Assembly (NCBI RefSeq): GCF_003254395.2
Contig: NC_037642.1
Span: 5,265,903 to 5,329,902 of the forward strand
DNA length: 64,000 nt
From: Apis mellifera
Lineage: Eukaryota; Arthropoda; Insecta; Hymenoptera; Apidae
Reading direction: 5' to 3'
Shown: piece after piece, positions 36,645 to 49,800 of the stretch
How positions within the stretch are numbered: the stretch's first letter is position 1
Layout: the number at the start of each line of letters is the position of its first letter
Translations under genes and position numbers: made by a program
The notes under the pieces: model-generated
The model's input: the letters and a program-made list of their open reading frames with translations, nothing else
Told to the model about the DNA's origin: nothing
Database searches by the model: none

Positions 36645-39600
36645 TCATAATCTTACTGGATAAAAAAAAATTTGTCTTACACCATTAAAAATACCACCAA
36701 ATGCTTCTTGAAATGAAGATAAAATATATTCCACTACCAGTTCCAAATAACTTAAATTTTCATAATCATCGTATTCTTCGTAATAAAAATAGTCGTATAA
36801 CATTGGTAAAAATATTATTAGAATATACATCATACCACCAAAAAAAACTAAAAATTAAAAAAAAGAAAAAATATTAAATATAATTGATTAATTAAAAAGG
36901 ATCAAATTTAAATTAAATAAAATAAATATTTACTAATAGATTTAAGTTCCAAAAATTGTTTATCATTTTTATTCCCATTATATCTTAGTTTATTAACTAT
37001 GGTTTCGTTATTATTTAAATGTGAAATCTTTTTTGTATTAGAATTTTGTATACCATCTTTATGATTTGCTTTGATATTATCATTTATATATAATTGTTTT
37101 GTTTGCATAATATTTGATTCAAGATTTGAATCTCTATATAAAAAATTATAAAAAATAAGTTATTATTTTTTTAAAATAAATAAATTTACATATGTATATG
37201 TATATATGTATGTATATATATATATAACTTACAATGCCTTATTTATGGCAGTAGAAAGAGCTGTACATTGTTGTAATGTTTGCAGTTCAGGATTAATTTT
37301 TAACTGATTTTTTAATTCTTTACCATATACTTCATTTGTTTTTCCCTGTTTTCCTTTTTCAGGTATACCCACTGTTAAATTATACGGATATTGCTGTTCA
37401 ATACTGCTTGTATTCTCTATTTTATGTCTCAATCTATTGTAGTATTCCCAATAACTTTTATTTAATAATTCTTGGGTTTTTGGAGAAATTCTTTTTGATC
37501 TTTCAAATACATCATCTATATTTGATCTTGGAGATGTTTCATATTTGCAACGTTCTCTTTGCAAATATAGTTTTGACAAACTTTTAGTAATATCTTGTCT
37601 TGAAATTATATGTTTGTTTTGCAAATAATTATTTTCAATGAAATTTGAGACATTATCAATTTGAGTACACATATTTTGTTCGTGTACAGGAACAGGATTA
37701 AAGTGTTGACTCATTTTTCTTGTCTTATGATTACCAAATTTATGAATATTAGTTTGATTACGTTTATATTTATTATATTGACAATTAGGCCATACTAAAG
37801 TATAATCAGAATCTATTAATGCTGAATGAGAATTCTTTTGAAAATAAGATTTAGCTTTTCTAGAAAATCTAGCTGATGCTTTTTTTTGTTTAAATGTAAT
37901 ATATGGTTCAGAATTGCGACAAAGTTTTCTGGTACATTCATTTTTTATACAAGGTAAATATTGCTCAGATTTATTTCTTCCTCTTGTTTCATAGATGCTT
38001 GCTTTATAATTTTGATATAAGGATTGATTTTTATTATTAATTATATTAGATTGAGGTACTGATTGAAAATATTCATTTTCTTTTGATAAATGATTTACTT
38101 GATCATGATTTAAAACTGGAGTTTTAATATTATTATGTATAGTATCAGTATTAATCTTATTAACTTTGTTTGTTAATTCATTTGCATCAATAAATTCTTT
38201 TTTCTGAATAAATTTTTTTGTAACGAATTCAGAATCTGTTGTTTCTTCACAAGTTGTATTATATGTAATTTTTTTCATTTTTAAACATTGGAAAACATGA
38301 TTATTTGTATTTTTTTTATTTATATTTGGAATATAATATTCAGAATCACTAGATTCTTGTTGTGTATTTAAGTTTGGCAATTTTTCAGAGGCAATTAGAT
38401 TTTCTGAAAAATCTGGTTTAAAACAAGTTTTTTTATTTTCTTCAAGTACTTTATTTTGTATTAACGTAGTATTTTTCTCTTCATGAATACTTTTTTCATC
38501 TGCATCTGAAAAACTATAATTTCAATGAATGGAAAATAAAGAATTATAAATGTTTGTAAAATTATTACTGTTAATAAGACATTTGCTTTCATTCTGTGCT
38601 TGATTTGAATGAATATGTTGTTCTGACTCTTTCTTCATTAAAGGTAAAGTTTTAGTTTGATTCTTGTGTTCTAAATGATTTAAACATTGTTGTATTACAT
38701 TACTTGTTCCTGTAGAAGATACTTGCATTGGTATGTTTTGATAAGTAAGAACTGGAAGTTGCACATTATAGCATTGATTTACACATTCTTGAGGTACAGT
38801 GATTGTATCAAGATGTATTGCATTTAAAGCATGTGACTGTAGTTTTTTGTCTAACACAAAAAACAATTGTCCATTATTTTCCTAAATACATTAAAATAAT
38901 AAAGAAACTTAATCTGTTATTTATATTTTTAATAAAAATTAATTATAAAATATTAGAACATATACTTGCACTGGTAAAGAAGTAATATCAACTTGAGTAT
39001 TTGCATCATTAACAGTTAATTTTGATATATTTTCAGAAGAATATAAATTTTTTACACATTTATTTTTTTCTATAATTTCATTTTCATTTTCATTTGAAAT
39101 ATTAATATTATCTTGTTTTTTTGATTCAAAATTATTTTTAGAATCTTTTTGTTCTAAAAGCAATTCCTTGTCAACAATAAACTTAATCTTTTCTCCATGA
39201 TTTTCTATTAATTCAATTTTTTTTTCTTCATGAGATTTTTGTGCTTCTTGAATTTTAATTTGTTCTCTAACATATTATAATTTTGAAAATTATCAATATA
39301 TAATTATATATATATAATATATAATTATGCAATATATTATCAATTAAAAAATGATGTATACTTTTCAAATGTTAATTTTTCCATCTCTTTTATATTTAAA
39401 TCTTCTGTAGTAATAATAGATTGATCGTTTTTTTGTAATGATTCAGTTGATGTAACTTGATTTCTCTTAATATTTGTTACTCTATTAATATAATATTGTT
39501 ATATTGATTTAAATTTCTAATTTTTATTTATTTTTTATTTCTATTGATTTAAATAAAATACTTTTTAAAACGAGGATCCGTATAACCAGGAAATTTCTTC

Positions 39601-40131
39601 AAACTGTACATACTTAAAGCAGGTTTTTGATGATGAAAAGAAGAATATGCACTATCTTTAGTCACTGTAGACTTAGGAGATCTTTATTTTTAAATATATT
39701 TCTATTAATATACATTTTATAAAATTTTATAACATTTTAATTTAATACTTACTGATTTAGAGGAGTTTGAACTATAGTACGACTCCTTCTAGGAGTTCCA
39801 GTTAATGTAATTATACATGGAGGTTCAATAGCATCATCAACATCATCAATTAATTTACGCTGCGGTATTTTAGGCCAAGAAGGATCGGCTGGTATACTAA
39901 AATAGTTTAAAATAAATTGATTTTTTGAAAAGGAAAAAAATATTTTAATTTTACCGTAATGATCCAGCATTGTTTTTCTGTGGAACTGGTATCAAATTTT
40001 CACTGTTTACTAAAGCAACATGTATCAATTAAATTGTCATTTGGAAAAAGTATTTTAATATCCTTACTTTTTATATGTAATTGTAGAGCATTTGCATTAT
40101 CTTGATACGCCATATTGAAGCAGTCGTACAT
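36645..40131 (-). CDS. unrecognised ~930-residue Asn/Lys/Ser-rich protein with C-terminal membrane segment
   Basis: Function unknown. Ten exons: 40131-40068, 40009-39955, 39896-39753, 39681-39562, 39481-39362, 39266-38966, 38881-38569, 38505-37233, 37133-36934, 36847-36645. All are GT-AG, the lengths sum to 2793 bases, and the frame stays open to the final TAA/TGA-type stop. This supports a real gene. The N-terminal part has PADPSWPKIPQRK, GTPRRSRTIVQTP and LKKFPGYTDPRF, the least simple and most conserved-looking pieces. Exon 6 has a charged, probably helical stretch, and exons 7-8 are Asn/Gln/Ser/Lys-rich and look disordered. The last exon starts with FFGGMMYILIIFLPMLYDYF (about 865-884), a likely membrane helix, followed by an acidic patch and a hydrophobic tail ending YPVRL. 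The start could also be the Met seven codons in (40,113). A centrosomal or spindle protein is one guess, not supported by any motif. Confidence 0.75.
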
Positions 40132-42267
40132 TTCAATACTTTCCACTTTTTTTAATACATTTGTAAAAGTATAATTCCTGAACTAATTATATAAATTATT
40201 AATATTAGAAAAAATACAAAAACTGTACAGGTTTAACGTTAATTTCATGTTTTACAAAGTAATATATCTGTACTTCAAGTAGGATTATTCTTGTTTTCTT
40301 GTAGTCAAATGTTTTGAATATATACAATAGTAAGGAAAAAAAAACTTTTGTAATAAAACAAATGTTTTTATTTTTAATAATAATAATAATAGCCTTTGTA
40401 CAAAAAGATCGAAGATCGATTATTATAATCAGTCATTTTGTTTTATTAATGACAGATGTATTTATATAATATGTATATTATTCTAATCTTAATATTAAAA
40501 TATTATATGTACAATAAATATACAACTGTAGTAGATGCAGGAACAATTAACTATGATCTACATCAGTATCTTAGAGCTTGATTTATATTACATTAAATTA
40601 AAGTATATTTGCGCACCATAATGATTATAATATCACAATATCAAGCTAATTATACACTTATATAGGGACTTAATATTTTGCTTACAAAATATTACAATTT
40701 ATGATATAAGATTTATAATTTTATATTATTATATATGTGTATGCATACTGTATATGTGCAAATTTAAAATCTGTGTGAATAATATAATAAATAATTTTTT
40801 TAGATGTTTCTCATTGAAACATAATAAAAAAAAATTCTATTTATTTTCTACTAAATACAGATGTTGTTAATATTGTTTTATACACAAATGAAATAATCAA
40901 CATAGCAAAATATATTCTCTGTTTTTTATGAATAAATAAATTGATTACCAATTATGTTGTAATTAAAATATACTTTGACAAAGGAATGTATAATTATTTT
41001 GACTAGATTTGAGAAAGATGATAGAAATATTATTTTTATCAAATATAAAAGTTGTATGCCATAAAATACATTGATGAATCTGGCCACCATATTTCTTAAT
41101 ATTATAGAATTTGAATTGGTCCAAAATCTAAATATAATTTCATTATAACGGTCTTATATCATTAAAATTGCATAAATATCTCACTGGCATTGTCTTAAAA
41201 TTTAGGGCATACTTCATTTTGAATAAGTACATAATATTTAACAAATATCTTTACATAACATACATTATGTCTTTTGAAAAACATAAATTAAGTTGTTTTA
41301 TTTTTGATAATTCTTTTTATGTAATTTTTATATAATATGAAAAATTGAGAAATATTTAAAAAAATTACTAAAATAATACTTTTTAAATGAAGCAATACTA
41401 ATAATAATTATTATAAATAATTATTATCAATTTTAAAATATATTACAAAATATTATTGGTAAAATAAGTACTCTTTTGTTTTTCAGACTTTTTTTATAGA
41501 AACAAGTGTATGCAATTAATCTTCTGAAAAATTAAAACTGAAGATTGTACACAGAATTATTATTTTTATAAATTACTATTGCACATATAATCGAATAAAG
41601 ATATAATATTAATGATAAAAAAATATCTTTAACATATTTATCACAAATTATATATGTATTATTTCGCATGAAATATTAGAATCTACTTTAAATTCATATA
41701 TTATAATTCTCTAGAAATTGCAATGAATATAAAAGCTAAGTATAACTTTTAATATGTATGCATTGTAAAAAATATAAAAATTCTTTCAAAAAAAGAAATC
41801 AAGCAATCATAGCAAATCAATTAATATGAAAATTTTTTTTTAAGAAATATAATTAAATATTTTTCTATTTCAAGAAAAAAACTTTTGAGTGCTCAGATAA
41901 CATACATATTGAACAATGTACAATTATTGTCTGGCAGTATTGTAATATTCTGCACACAAATGAAATTGAATTTTTATGATAAATTAATTTAGTAACATGT
42001 ATGTTTTTATAAAAAAAAATTACTTTAGAATTTTTAACATTGATTATATAATGCTTCGTAAAAATGCTTTGTAACTAAATATGCATATATTATTCATTTT
42101 AAATTATATATAAAATTTGTTTATTAAAGATATTCATATTAAGAAGACATACGTAGTACATTAGTACATTAATAATGTTTTATGCATATTGACGAAGCAT
42201 TTGTTAGGTATAGAAATATACATACACAAAACACATTTATTACATATCTTTTTTCGTTATTGTCGAA
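40132..42267. other. AT-rich region: promoter of the orphan gene and probable long 3' flank of SLC35F5
   Basis: No open frame of note. The left 200 bases should hold the promoter of the gene starting at 40,131. The rest lies downstream of the SLC35F5 stop (42,268) and may be largely its 3' untranslated region. AATAAA signals on the minus strand (TTTATT on +) occur repeatedly, for example near 40,367. Confidence 0.45.
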
Positions 42268-44337
42268 TTAAGCTTCGTGTTCGCCGCTATTTATTCCTAT
42301 AAGCGATTCTGTTTGTTCTGCTTCAAGATCTGGTATTCTAAAATTGAAGATATTATATTTCAAATTTATTAAAACTGAAGTTTATATAAGTTTATATAGC
42401 AGTATATATATTATATAGTTACAGTTATATATTTTTTAATTATTATACCTTATTGATCTATTTTTCCTGCAAATCCAAATATAAATTCTTTTTATTAAAT
42501 CCATTACTGGATCCCAATTGTCATAATATGATAGAAGAGATACAGTCAGAAATGCCAATAGCATTGGAATGGTTCCTAGATAGAAAATACAAGGGTATTC
42601 GACTTTTTTTAATAAGACATCAGCTATCATTGACATTGGCATAAGTAAACTAACTGCCAAAGTCGCGATGAGAGATGACGTTAAAAAGCAACCCCTACAA
42701 GTAGATATGAAATGAATATGATATATATTAAATACAAATTAAATTCAACATTTTTTTTATTACAAACATACCACAACCAAAGTACTTCACTTAAAACTGT
42801 ACCAATCAAACCATTGATAATTAAAAATGTCCACTGATGAGTATCTGGCCATTCAAATTCTTCCCAATGGCCATAATGAAGAATAAAAAATACAGGCCAT
42901 AGAAGTGTCAAATTAAAAAGTCCAACAAATCCAAAAAACATTGGAATATCCATCTTATCTTCATGATCTACTTTTCTCTTTAAAAACACTATATAAGCTG
43001 CATAAAAAAATGCACTGACTAGGGCCAATATTATGCCTGTAGGTATTCTACTAGTTTCTATAGTTAAATCTGAAAGACCAACTAGAACCTATAAAAAAAA
43101 AAAAAAAAAACAAAAAAAAAACAAAAGAAATAGAAAAAATTTTTTTCCATATCTTTTTTCCATGTTTTTTTATATATTGCTATATATGCTATAATTATAC
43201 ATACTAGTCCAAGAATGCTAATAGAGACAGCAACTAGTTTAGATAATGTAAATTTATCTCCACCATTACTAGGAAAAAATGCAGCAAGAAACAGAGTGAA
43301 TAAACTAGAAGTTGATGTTAATACAGTTACAATTCCAGCTTCAGTTCTTGCTAATGATATTTGATAAGTATAATTTGCCATAAACCACTGCAATTAAAAA
43401 TTTTTAAGTTTAAAATATAATATATAATTATAACATTAAGTTGATACTTACAAGTAAACAAAACATAAGTGCAATTTTAGCAACTTTCTGGACAGAAAAT
43501 TTATTGGCTTGTCGTCTTGCATGTTCTCCAGCTCTTAAGCTTGCTTGATAACTAAGTCTTGCTAATAATGCTTCTGTGGCATCACTTTCTGACATATGAC
43601 GAACTTCTGCTAATTTACTAAATCTTACTGAACGTATTGATGAATCATCACTTTCTGTACCTGAAGAACGATCACAATGATCTGATGTTTTTATTGGAAC
43701 AAATGTTGGGTCACTCTACAATTTCAAAATAAAAATTTTGATTAATATTTATTATATAAAATATTAATGATATATTAAAATAATTTGTAAGAGAGAAAAA
43801 ATACTAAAAATAATAAAAATAATAATTTCTGTTTACCAAACTTGTGTTGGCTTCTGAATAGAAGTTATCATCTTCTACATTAGGATCTATAAACTGAAAT
43901 CAAAAAATGAAGTAATAACTAACAATTTTATTTCATTAATAAAAGTATTTGCATTTAGATATACCATATATGTTGCTGGTTTATTGCATTGATCTCTCCA
44001 TGGAGGCCAAAAACATAAACCAAGTAAATAGAATGTAAACATTGATGTTTTCACATATGTACTAAAAAATGGTTTTTCAAATGCTGCTTCTCTGTAAATA
44101 TACTAAAATATAAAGATCATTATAAAAAATTATAATTTATAATTAATTTAAATATAATATTTGAATAATTCTTACTTTAGTAAGTTCAGAACTAGAAACC
44201 CAAATGATATCAACTAATAATAAAACTAACAGGCCCAACACAAGTCTTTGAGATTTATTCATCATTGCTGCAAGTTTATGAGGATCCTCCGCCATCCCCT
44301 GTTGTCTACGCTGTCTTAATTCTACAGAGCAGCTCAT
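42268..44337 (-). CDS. SLC35F5: solute carrier family 35 member F5 (drug/metabolite transporter superfamily)
   Basis: Multi-pass membrane protein of the EamA/DMT superfamily; the transported substrate of F5 is not firmly known. Eight coding exons: 44337-44176, 44102-43965, 43893-43837, 43715-43452, 43387-43205, 43088-42772, 42694-42449, 42337-42268, all GT-AG, total 478 residues (human about 523). It starts MSCSVELRQRRQQG. TM1 is in LVLGLLVLLLVDIIWVSSSE (about 32-51). A Ser/Asp-rich cytosolic loop (about 101-190) separates the first TM pair from the rest. The strongest family matches are TYQISLARTEAGIVTVLTST, AAYIVFLKRKVDHEDKMDIP, MFFGFVGLFNL, IINGLIGTVLSEVLWLWGCF, PMSMIADVLLKKV and YYDNWDPVMDLIKRI. 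The stop follows SLIGINSGEHEA. The ATG is preceded by a TTTACAG acceptor at about 44,387, so there is probably a non-coding exon further right. Divergent from BBS4. Confidence 0.95.
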
Positions 44338-45247
44338 GATATATCCAATTTCTTTTATAATTATGACATTATGATGATACTGATCACTGTAAAATTATAA
44401 TATAATTAAATATAATAATAAAAAAAATTATAAATTACAATAATAAACATATCTTAATCTAAAAAATATATAATTTATATAAAATAAAAAGTTAATATTA
44501 AATAATTAAGTTCTATATATATTAATTAATTTAATTAATAATTTTGCCTTAAAAATTTCTAAAAAAATATAAATAAATGTATTATAAAAATTAAAACATA
44601 GAATCTACAATGAAATGGAAATAAAATGCATAAAACAATATAATTTGCATAATAATTATAAAACAATTAAGTATGTGCTAGGAAAAATAGGAATACAAAA
44701 CAAAGGATTAAAAAGGAGGACAAAAAAACAATGTTTCAAGGTTTCACTAATTTAATTGTCTTATTTTAGCTACAAGTTCATATCTGATCAGGTTCAGTAT
44801 AATGCAATATAAATAGTAAATATATTTAAAAAAAATTTTGTTGACTTTATAATTGATAACAAGTGGACATGCGGCAAATATAAAATTGTGATACATAAGA
44901 TAACCTATAAAAGTTGCAATAATAATAAATAACAATGTTTTATTATATTAATACAAAAATTAAAAGAAGAACTTGACTCACAATTAAAAATAACCTTTAA
45001 TTTTGTAGTACTGGTAACTAATTTATGTTCTAATCTTTCTTCTACATGTTAGAAATATAAAATGATAAACTTTCTATGCTCCCTAACTAAACACTCAAAT
45101 AACACTATTCACACGTTAATATACAATTTAGATATTTAATTTTTTAATATATAACTTTTTTTCCTATATTTTTGTAACTTAAATTTAATATTGTTTTAAT
45201 GTTTCCGTTTCGTTATCGCGTCCGAACAACTAGCCGTAACCATGTTG

Positions 45248-45298
45248 ATATGACGTTCCGTAGTTCTATTATCGCCCCGATGGCGCTATACGTCATAT
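45248..45298. promoter_or_regulatory. inverted pair of TGACGT (CRE half-type) sites
   Basis: ATATGACGT (45,248-45,256) and ACGTCATAT (45,290-45,298) are perfect 9-base inverted copies separated by 33 bases, within the only GC-rich patch between the two divergent genes. TGACGT is the core recognised by CREB/ATF-type bZIP proteins. Function is inferred. Confidence 0.4.
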
Positions 45299-45768
45299 GA
45301 AGAATAGAATACATCTTTTAATGTATTATTTATTTAATTTTAATTTCAATAATATATATAATATTCATTTCTATTATTTTAATATTATTTTCATAATTTT
45401 TTAATTGAGATTTTTGTTTGATAATTATTTTTCTTTCATATAATCATAATACTAAAATATTTTTTGGTTACCACTATATATGTATTTCTTTTTATAGATG
45501 ACATAAATAAATAATAAAGATAATTAAAAATTTGGTGTATTTGTATTTTAATATTAATTTCTAATTTTATTTTACATGTTAATTTACAATAAAGGAATAA
45601 AATCAATTGAATAATTGACGAATTATATTTCAATGTTAAAAATTATGACATCTTAAAAAAGATAAATTTATTTTTTTTTTTAATCTAAAGATTAAGAAAT
45701 TGTCTATACATAGAATTATATTTTATTATATCTTATGATGATTCTTTGTAAAGAAGACTTAAAAAGGG

Positions 45769-45783
45769 GTTGTCATAGCAAAC
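45769..45783 (+). promoter_or_regulatory. X-box-like RFX site upstream of BBS4
   Basis: GTTGTCATAGCAAAC matches the RFX X-box pattern (two inverted half-sites, GTTGYC and RGCAAC, separated by AT) with one deviation near the end. It lies 75-89 bases before the BBS4 ATG. X-boxes at about this distance mark ciliary genes, including BBS genes, in worms, flies and vertebrates. Confidence 0.6.
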
Positions 45784-45857
45784 ATTAGCAACAACACAAG
45801 TGAATTTGTCGTTTAATGTGAAATATAGTCACGAATTATTACTTTTGCGTATTAATA

Positions 45858-46745
45858 ATGACTAACAATATTTTTAGTAATGGCCGCATTCAACAACGGA
45901 CGATTGTTTCGCAGCGTTTAAGAAACGATAAAGGAAAAAAAGGTGTTTTTGTTCATTTTATATTATTTATTTATGTAACATATATATATATATATATATA
46001 TATCCAAAATTTTTATTATATCATTGTCAAATATTAATAAATATATATATATATATTCGATAAATATTAAATCGTAGTTGTTAAAAAGATAGAAATACTT
46101 GAACAAAAATATTAAAATAAGAATAGATAAGATTAAGATTTGAAATTCTACGATAATGTATGAAATAAAACAAATTTTCTGTGAATAGTTATTGTAATTG
46201 CTACGTTTCTTTACATTCGAAAAGAAAATTATTTTATAAAAAATATGTTTTTCTTAATTTAAATTAAAATATATACACCATAATTCTATTATTATTTTAA
46301 ATAGATAGTATGTCAGTATATTTTTTTATGAATTTATGACGTAATTTGATATTATATTTTAAATTATTAAATTAGCACCAGAAATATCAGCGATAGAAAG
46401 CAACAATTGGTTGTTGCATCGACATTATACGCGACATGAATACAAAACTTGTAAAATATTAATTGATCAAGAATTAATAAAATCAAACGGACATAATGAA
46501 TATGCGAATTATTTAAAAGTAAGCAAAATTTTTACATAATCAATCATTTTTAATATTCAAATAAAAATATCGAAAATCAATTAATTTTTTCATAGGGTTT
46601 AATACTAAGAAGAGAAGGAAAAATTCAAGATTCGTTAAACTATTTTCAAACTGCTTATAACGTCAATTCAACGAATATTAATAACGTGAAGCAAATAGCC
46701 AAATCATTGTAAGTAAGAAAAATATTGGATTTATTCAATAAATAT

Positions 46746-46809
<64 letters not shown>

Positions 46810-49800
46810 TTATATATATATATATATACACATAATTTTATAATTATAATATTTTTATGACATTGATTTTATGACAAGATATTGAATAATATTATCTAAT
46901 TTAATTTATATTATAATATAAAAATATCTGTTGTTTTACATTCAAACAAAATGATTTTATATAACGATTTTTTTTATAGTAAATAATATATATATGTTTA
47001 TATATTTTTTATTTATTAAATTTATTTATTATATATTTTATTATAAGTTTACTAATAAATTTCAAGAATAATATATAAAAAAAGAAATCAAATTAATAAA
47101 AATATAAATATTATTTCTAATTATTATATCGTATGTTATCATATTTTTGCGAAGAATATAAAAAGCGAGTATTAATTTTTTATATCAATAAATATTAATA
47201 TTATTTAATAACATATAATTTGACAGTTTGATAATGGGCAATCACAAGCGTGCAATCGATGCGTATTTGGAAGCTGAAAAAATATCGAATATATCAGATT
47301 GGGAGATTTATTTTAATTTAGGCATGTATTAAACTTTTTCATCAAATTTTTTAAATATAAATATACAAAAATTGAATATTAGTAATATGATAAGAAAAAT
47401 ATTAAATTTCTTATTTATATTACTAGTTTTAATTGCTAGTTTTTATTTTTTAGGTGAATGTTACATGAAATTGAATCAAGTATATGAAGCAAAAAAATAT
47501 TTAAAAAGATCGATTGAATTAACGAAAAATGAACTACCTTACATTGCACTTGCCAAACTTTGTCTTTTCGAAAATCATGTTACAGAGGCACAGAACGCTT
47601 ATACAACTGCTCTTAAGTATTATATATTTATTTTTTATTTTAATATATTTTATGATGAATGTTTCATCTTATTTCACAAACATCTTGCGCATGCAGATTT
47701 AATTCTTCAGCGTTGCGAGATTATTGTCTCGAATGTTCTTGTTTACGATGTAATACTTCGAAGTATTATGTTCTACCTCTTGTTACAAATTCTAACTATA
47801 GATTTCAGATTAAAAAAATGCAAAATTAACAAAAACGACGCAAGATAATAATTTATCATTGATTAACATGTTACTTTTTTTCGTATATTTGAAACATACT
47901 AATTGAATAAAAATTTTTTTATGAAAATTCACTATGTGCAAAATTTTTAAAAATATTGTTATTTTTGTTTTAAAATGTAATTGAAATGTATTAAAATATC
48001 AATTTAATTTTTTTTCTTTAAACAATTATATAATATTTTTTTTATAATTTTATTATTTTGATCAATTTGTACTATTCTTCAAATATGATTAGATAAAAGT
48101 TAATTAAAAAAATTATCTTAAATTCAAAAATTGTAAAATAATATAATCTTTTATTCTACTAAAAAAAGATTCTGAAATATTCGGATGATCAGATTCTAAA
48201 AATTGATTAAATTATTGAGAAATAAAAATATCTTGTTGAGAAATTTTATCTACGGATAATCATAAAATTTCTGAAAATATTCTTTTAAAAATTTATCTCA
48301 TTTCTTGATTCTTTTAGTGAAAATCCTGAAAGTATAGAAGCTGCAACCGAATTAGGACTACTCTATCTTAAAATTGGTGATGTTCAACGAGCATTCCAAC
48401 AATTTGGTACTGCAATTGCTCATTCTCCAAATTATGCCAAGGCAATTCTTCCAGTAGCTTACATAATCCAAGTAAATGTACTTCTATATATTTTTAAATA
48501 TATCGATTACGATATTATTTCGAATGTGGAATTTTTTCTATATTAAACAATTAATATAATTCATTTTAAGATTTTTGTTTCTTTTATCTTTACTTTCTTA
48601 TCTTTTTATTAAGATATTTATATCTTAAATATTATATTAAAATTTAAACAAAAAGAATTTGACGATAAAAGTTTTGTTTTATTAAAGAAATTGATAATAA
48701 GTATTTGAGAATCTTCTTTGCATATCTTTTACATACTTATAAATAACAAATGATTTTAGATAAAAAATTTAGATTTCTTATAAAGGATCTTTCTATTGAA
48801 AAGAAAGATTTCCTTTCGTTTATTTACAATTTATTCGTTTTTGCACTGGCATGAATAAAGATGTGAAACGAAATTAGTTTTTACAGAGCAAAGTGTTCGT
48901 GTAAAGCATGTGCAGTATTTCATTAATACTTTTTAAGAATTTAATTAAAGATAAGCAATGCTTTAAAATTCATTTTATTTGACACTAATATATTCATATT
49001 TTTCAGAATCACCAAGAATATGATGTTGCATTGTCAAAGTACAAACAGGCAGCGCAATCAATTCCAGAATCGTATGTCTTATGGAATAATGTCGGAATGT
49101 GTTTTTATGGCAAACAGAAATTCGTTGCTGTAAGTATATTTATAATATATAACATATAAATTTAATTGTTCGCACAATCCTTATTTTATTACATTAAAAT
49201 ATTGTAATATAATAATTTAAGTTACTAAAGCTTAAAAAGCTTTAAGAAAATTCATAGTAAAATTATAATATTTAATAATATAACATTATGAACAAACTAT
49301 CTATATTATTCAAATACAATTCACAATGTTTGTAAAAATTAAAAAAGAAGAAATTGTAACTTTTTTCTTGAAAATATAATAAATTGTGAATTAATATGAA
49401 TTTTATTCATATACATATCTACGTATATACGGAATGTATATATCTATGTATGTATATATTGAATTTAATGACGATAATTAATTAAAGAAGATGATATCTG
49501 TACTAGGTGGAATTTCAGAATAGTGATTAGAACGCACTTGCGACCCAAAAGAACTTAATTAAAGACTTGCAATGCAGCCGTTGTAGTCGAAGCGAGAGAA
49601 AATCAGTGAATGAAAATAATGTGCTGAATTATTTACTAATGCAGAACCTGGACTGCTATCGAGAAAGCAACTTAAAATATATTATGAGAATATTTAATCG
49701 AAATTCGATTGAATATCAATAATTGAGAAAGAAATATATTTTTCATTTCTTCTGGAAGAAAATTTGTTTAGCATAATACAAAAAAAAGAAAAAAAAAGAT

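Larger units (their letters stand above)
44338..45857. promoter_or_regulatory. divergent promoter region between SLC35F5 and BBS4
   Basis: About 1.5 kb between two head-to-head start codons. The centre (45,200-45,300) is a GC-richer patch in AT-rich sequence and probably contains the SLC35F5 transcription start, spliced to the acceptor near 44,387. It includes a perfect inverted pair of ATA-TGACGT sites. An X-box-like site lies closer to BBS4. No open frame of note. Confidence 0.5.

Noticed and set aside
36645..36847. KASH-type nuclear-envelope tail in the orphan protein
   Set aside because: A single membrane segment with a short tail fits loosely, but the ending YPVRL lacks the terminal Pro-Pro-Pro-x of KASH proteins.
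47372..47848. 158-codon continuous frame in BBS4
   Set aside because: It is exon 5 plus read-through into both flanking introns; the conserved TPR sequence fits only 47,454-47,616.
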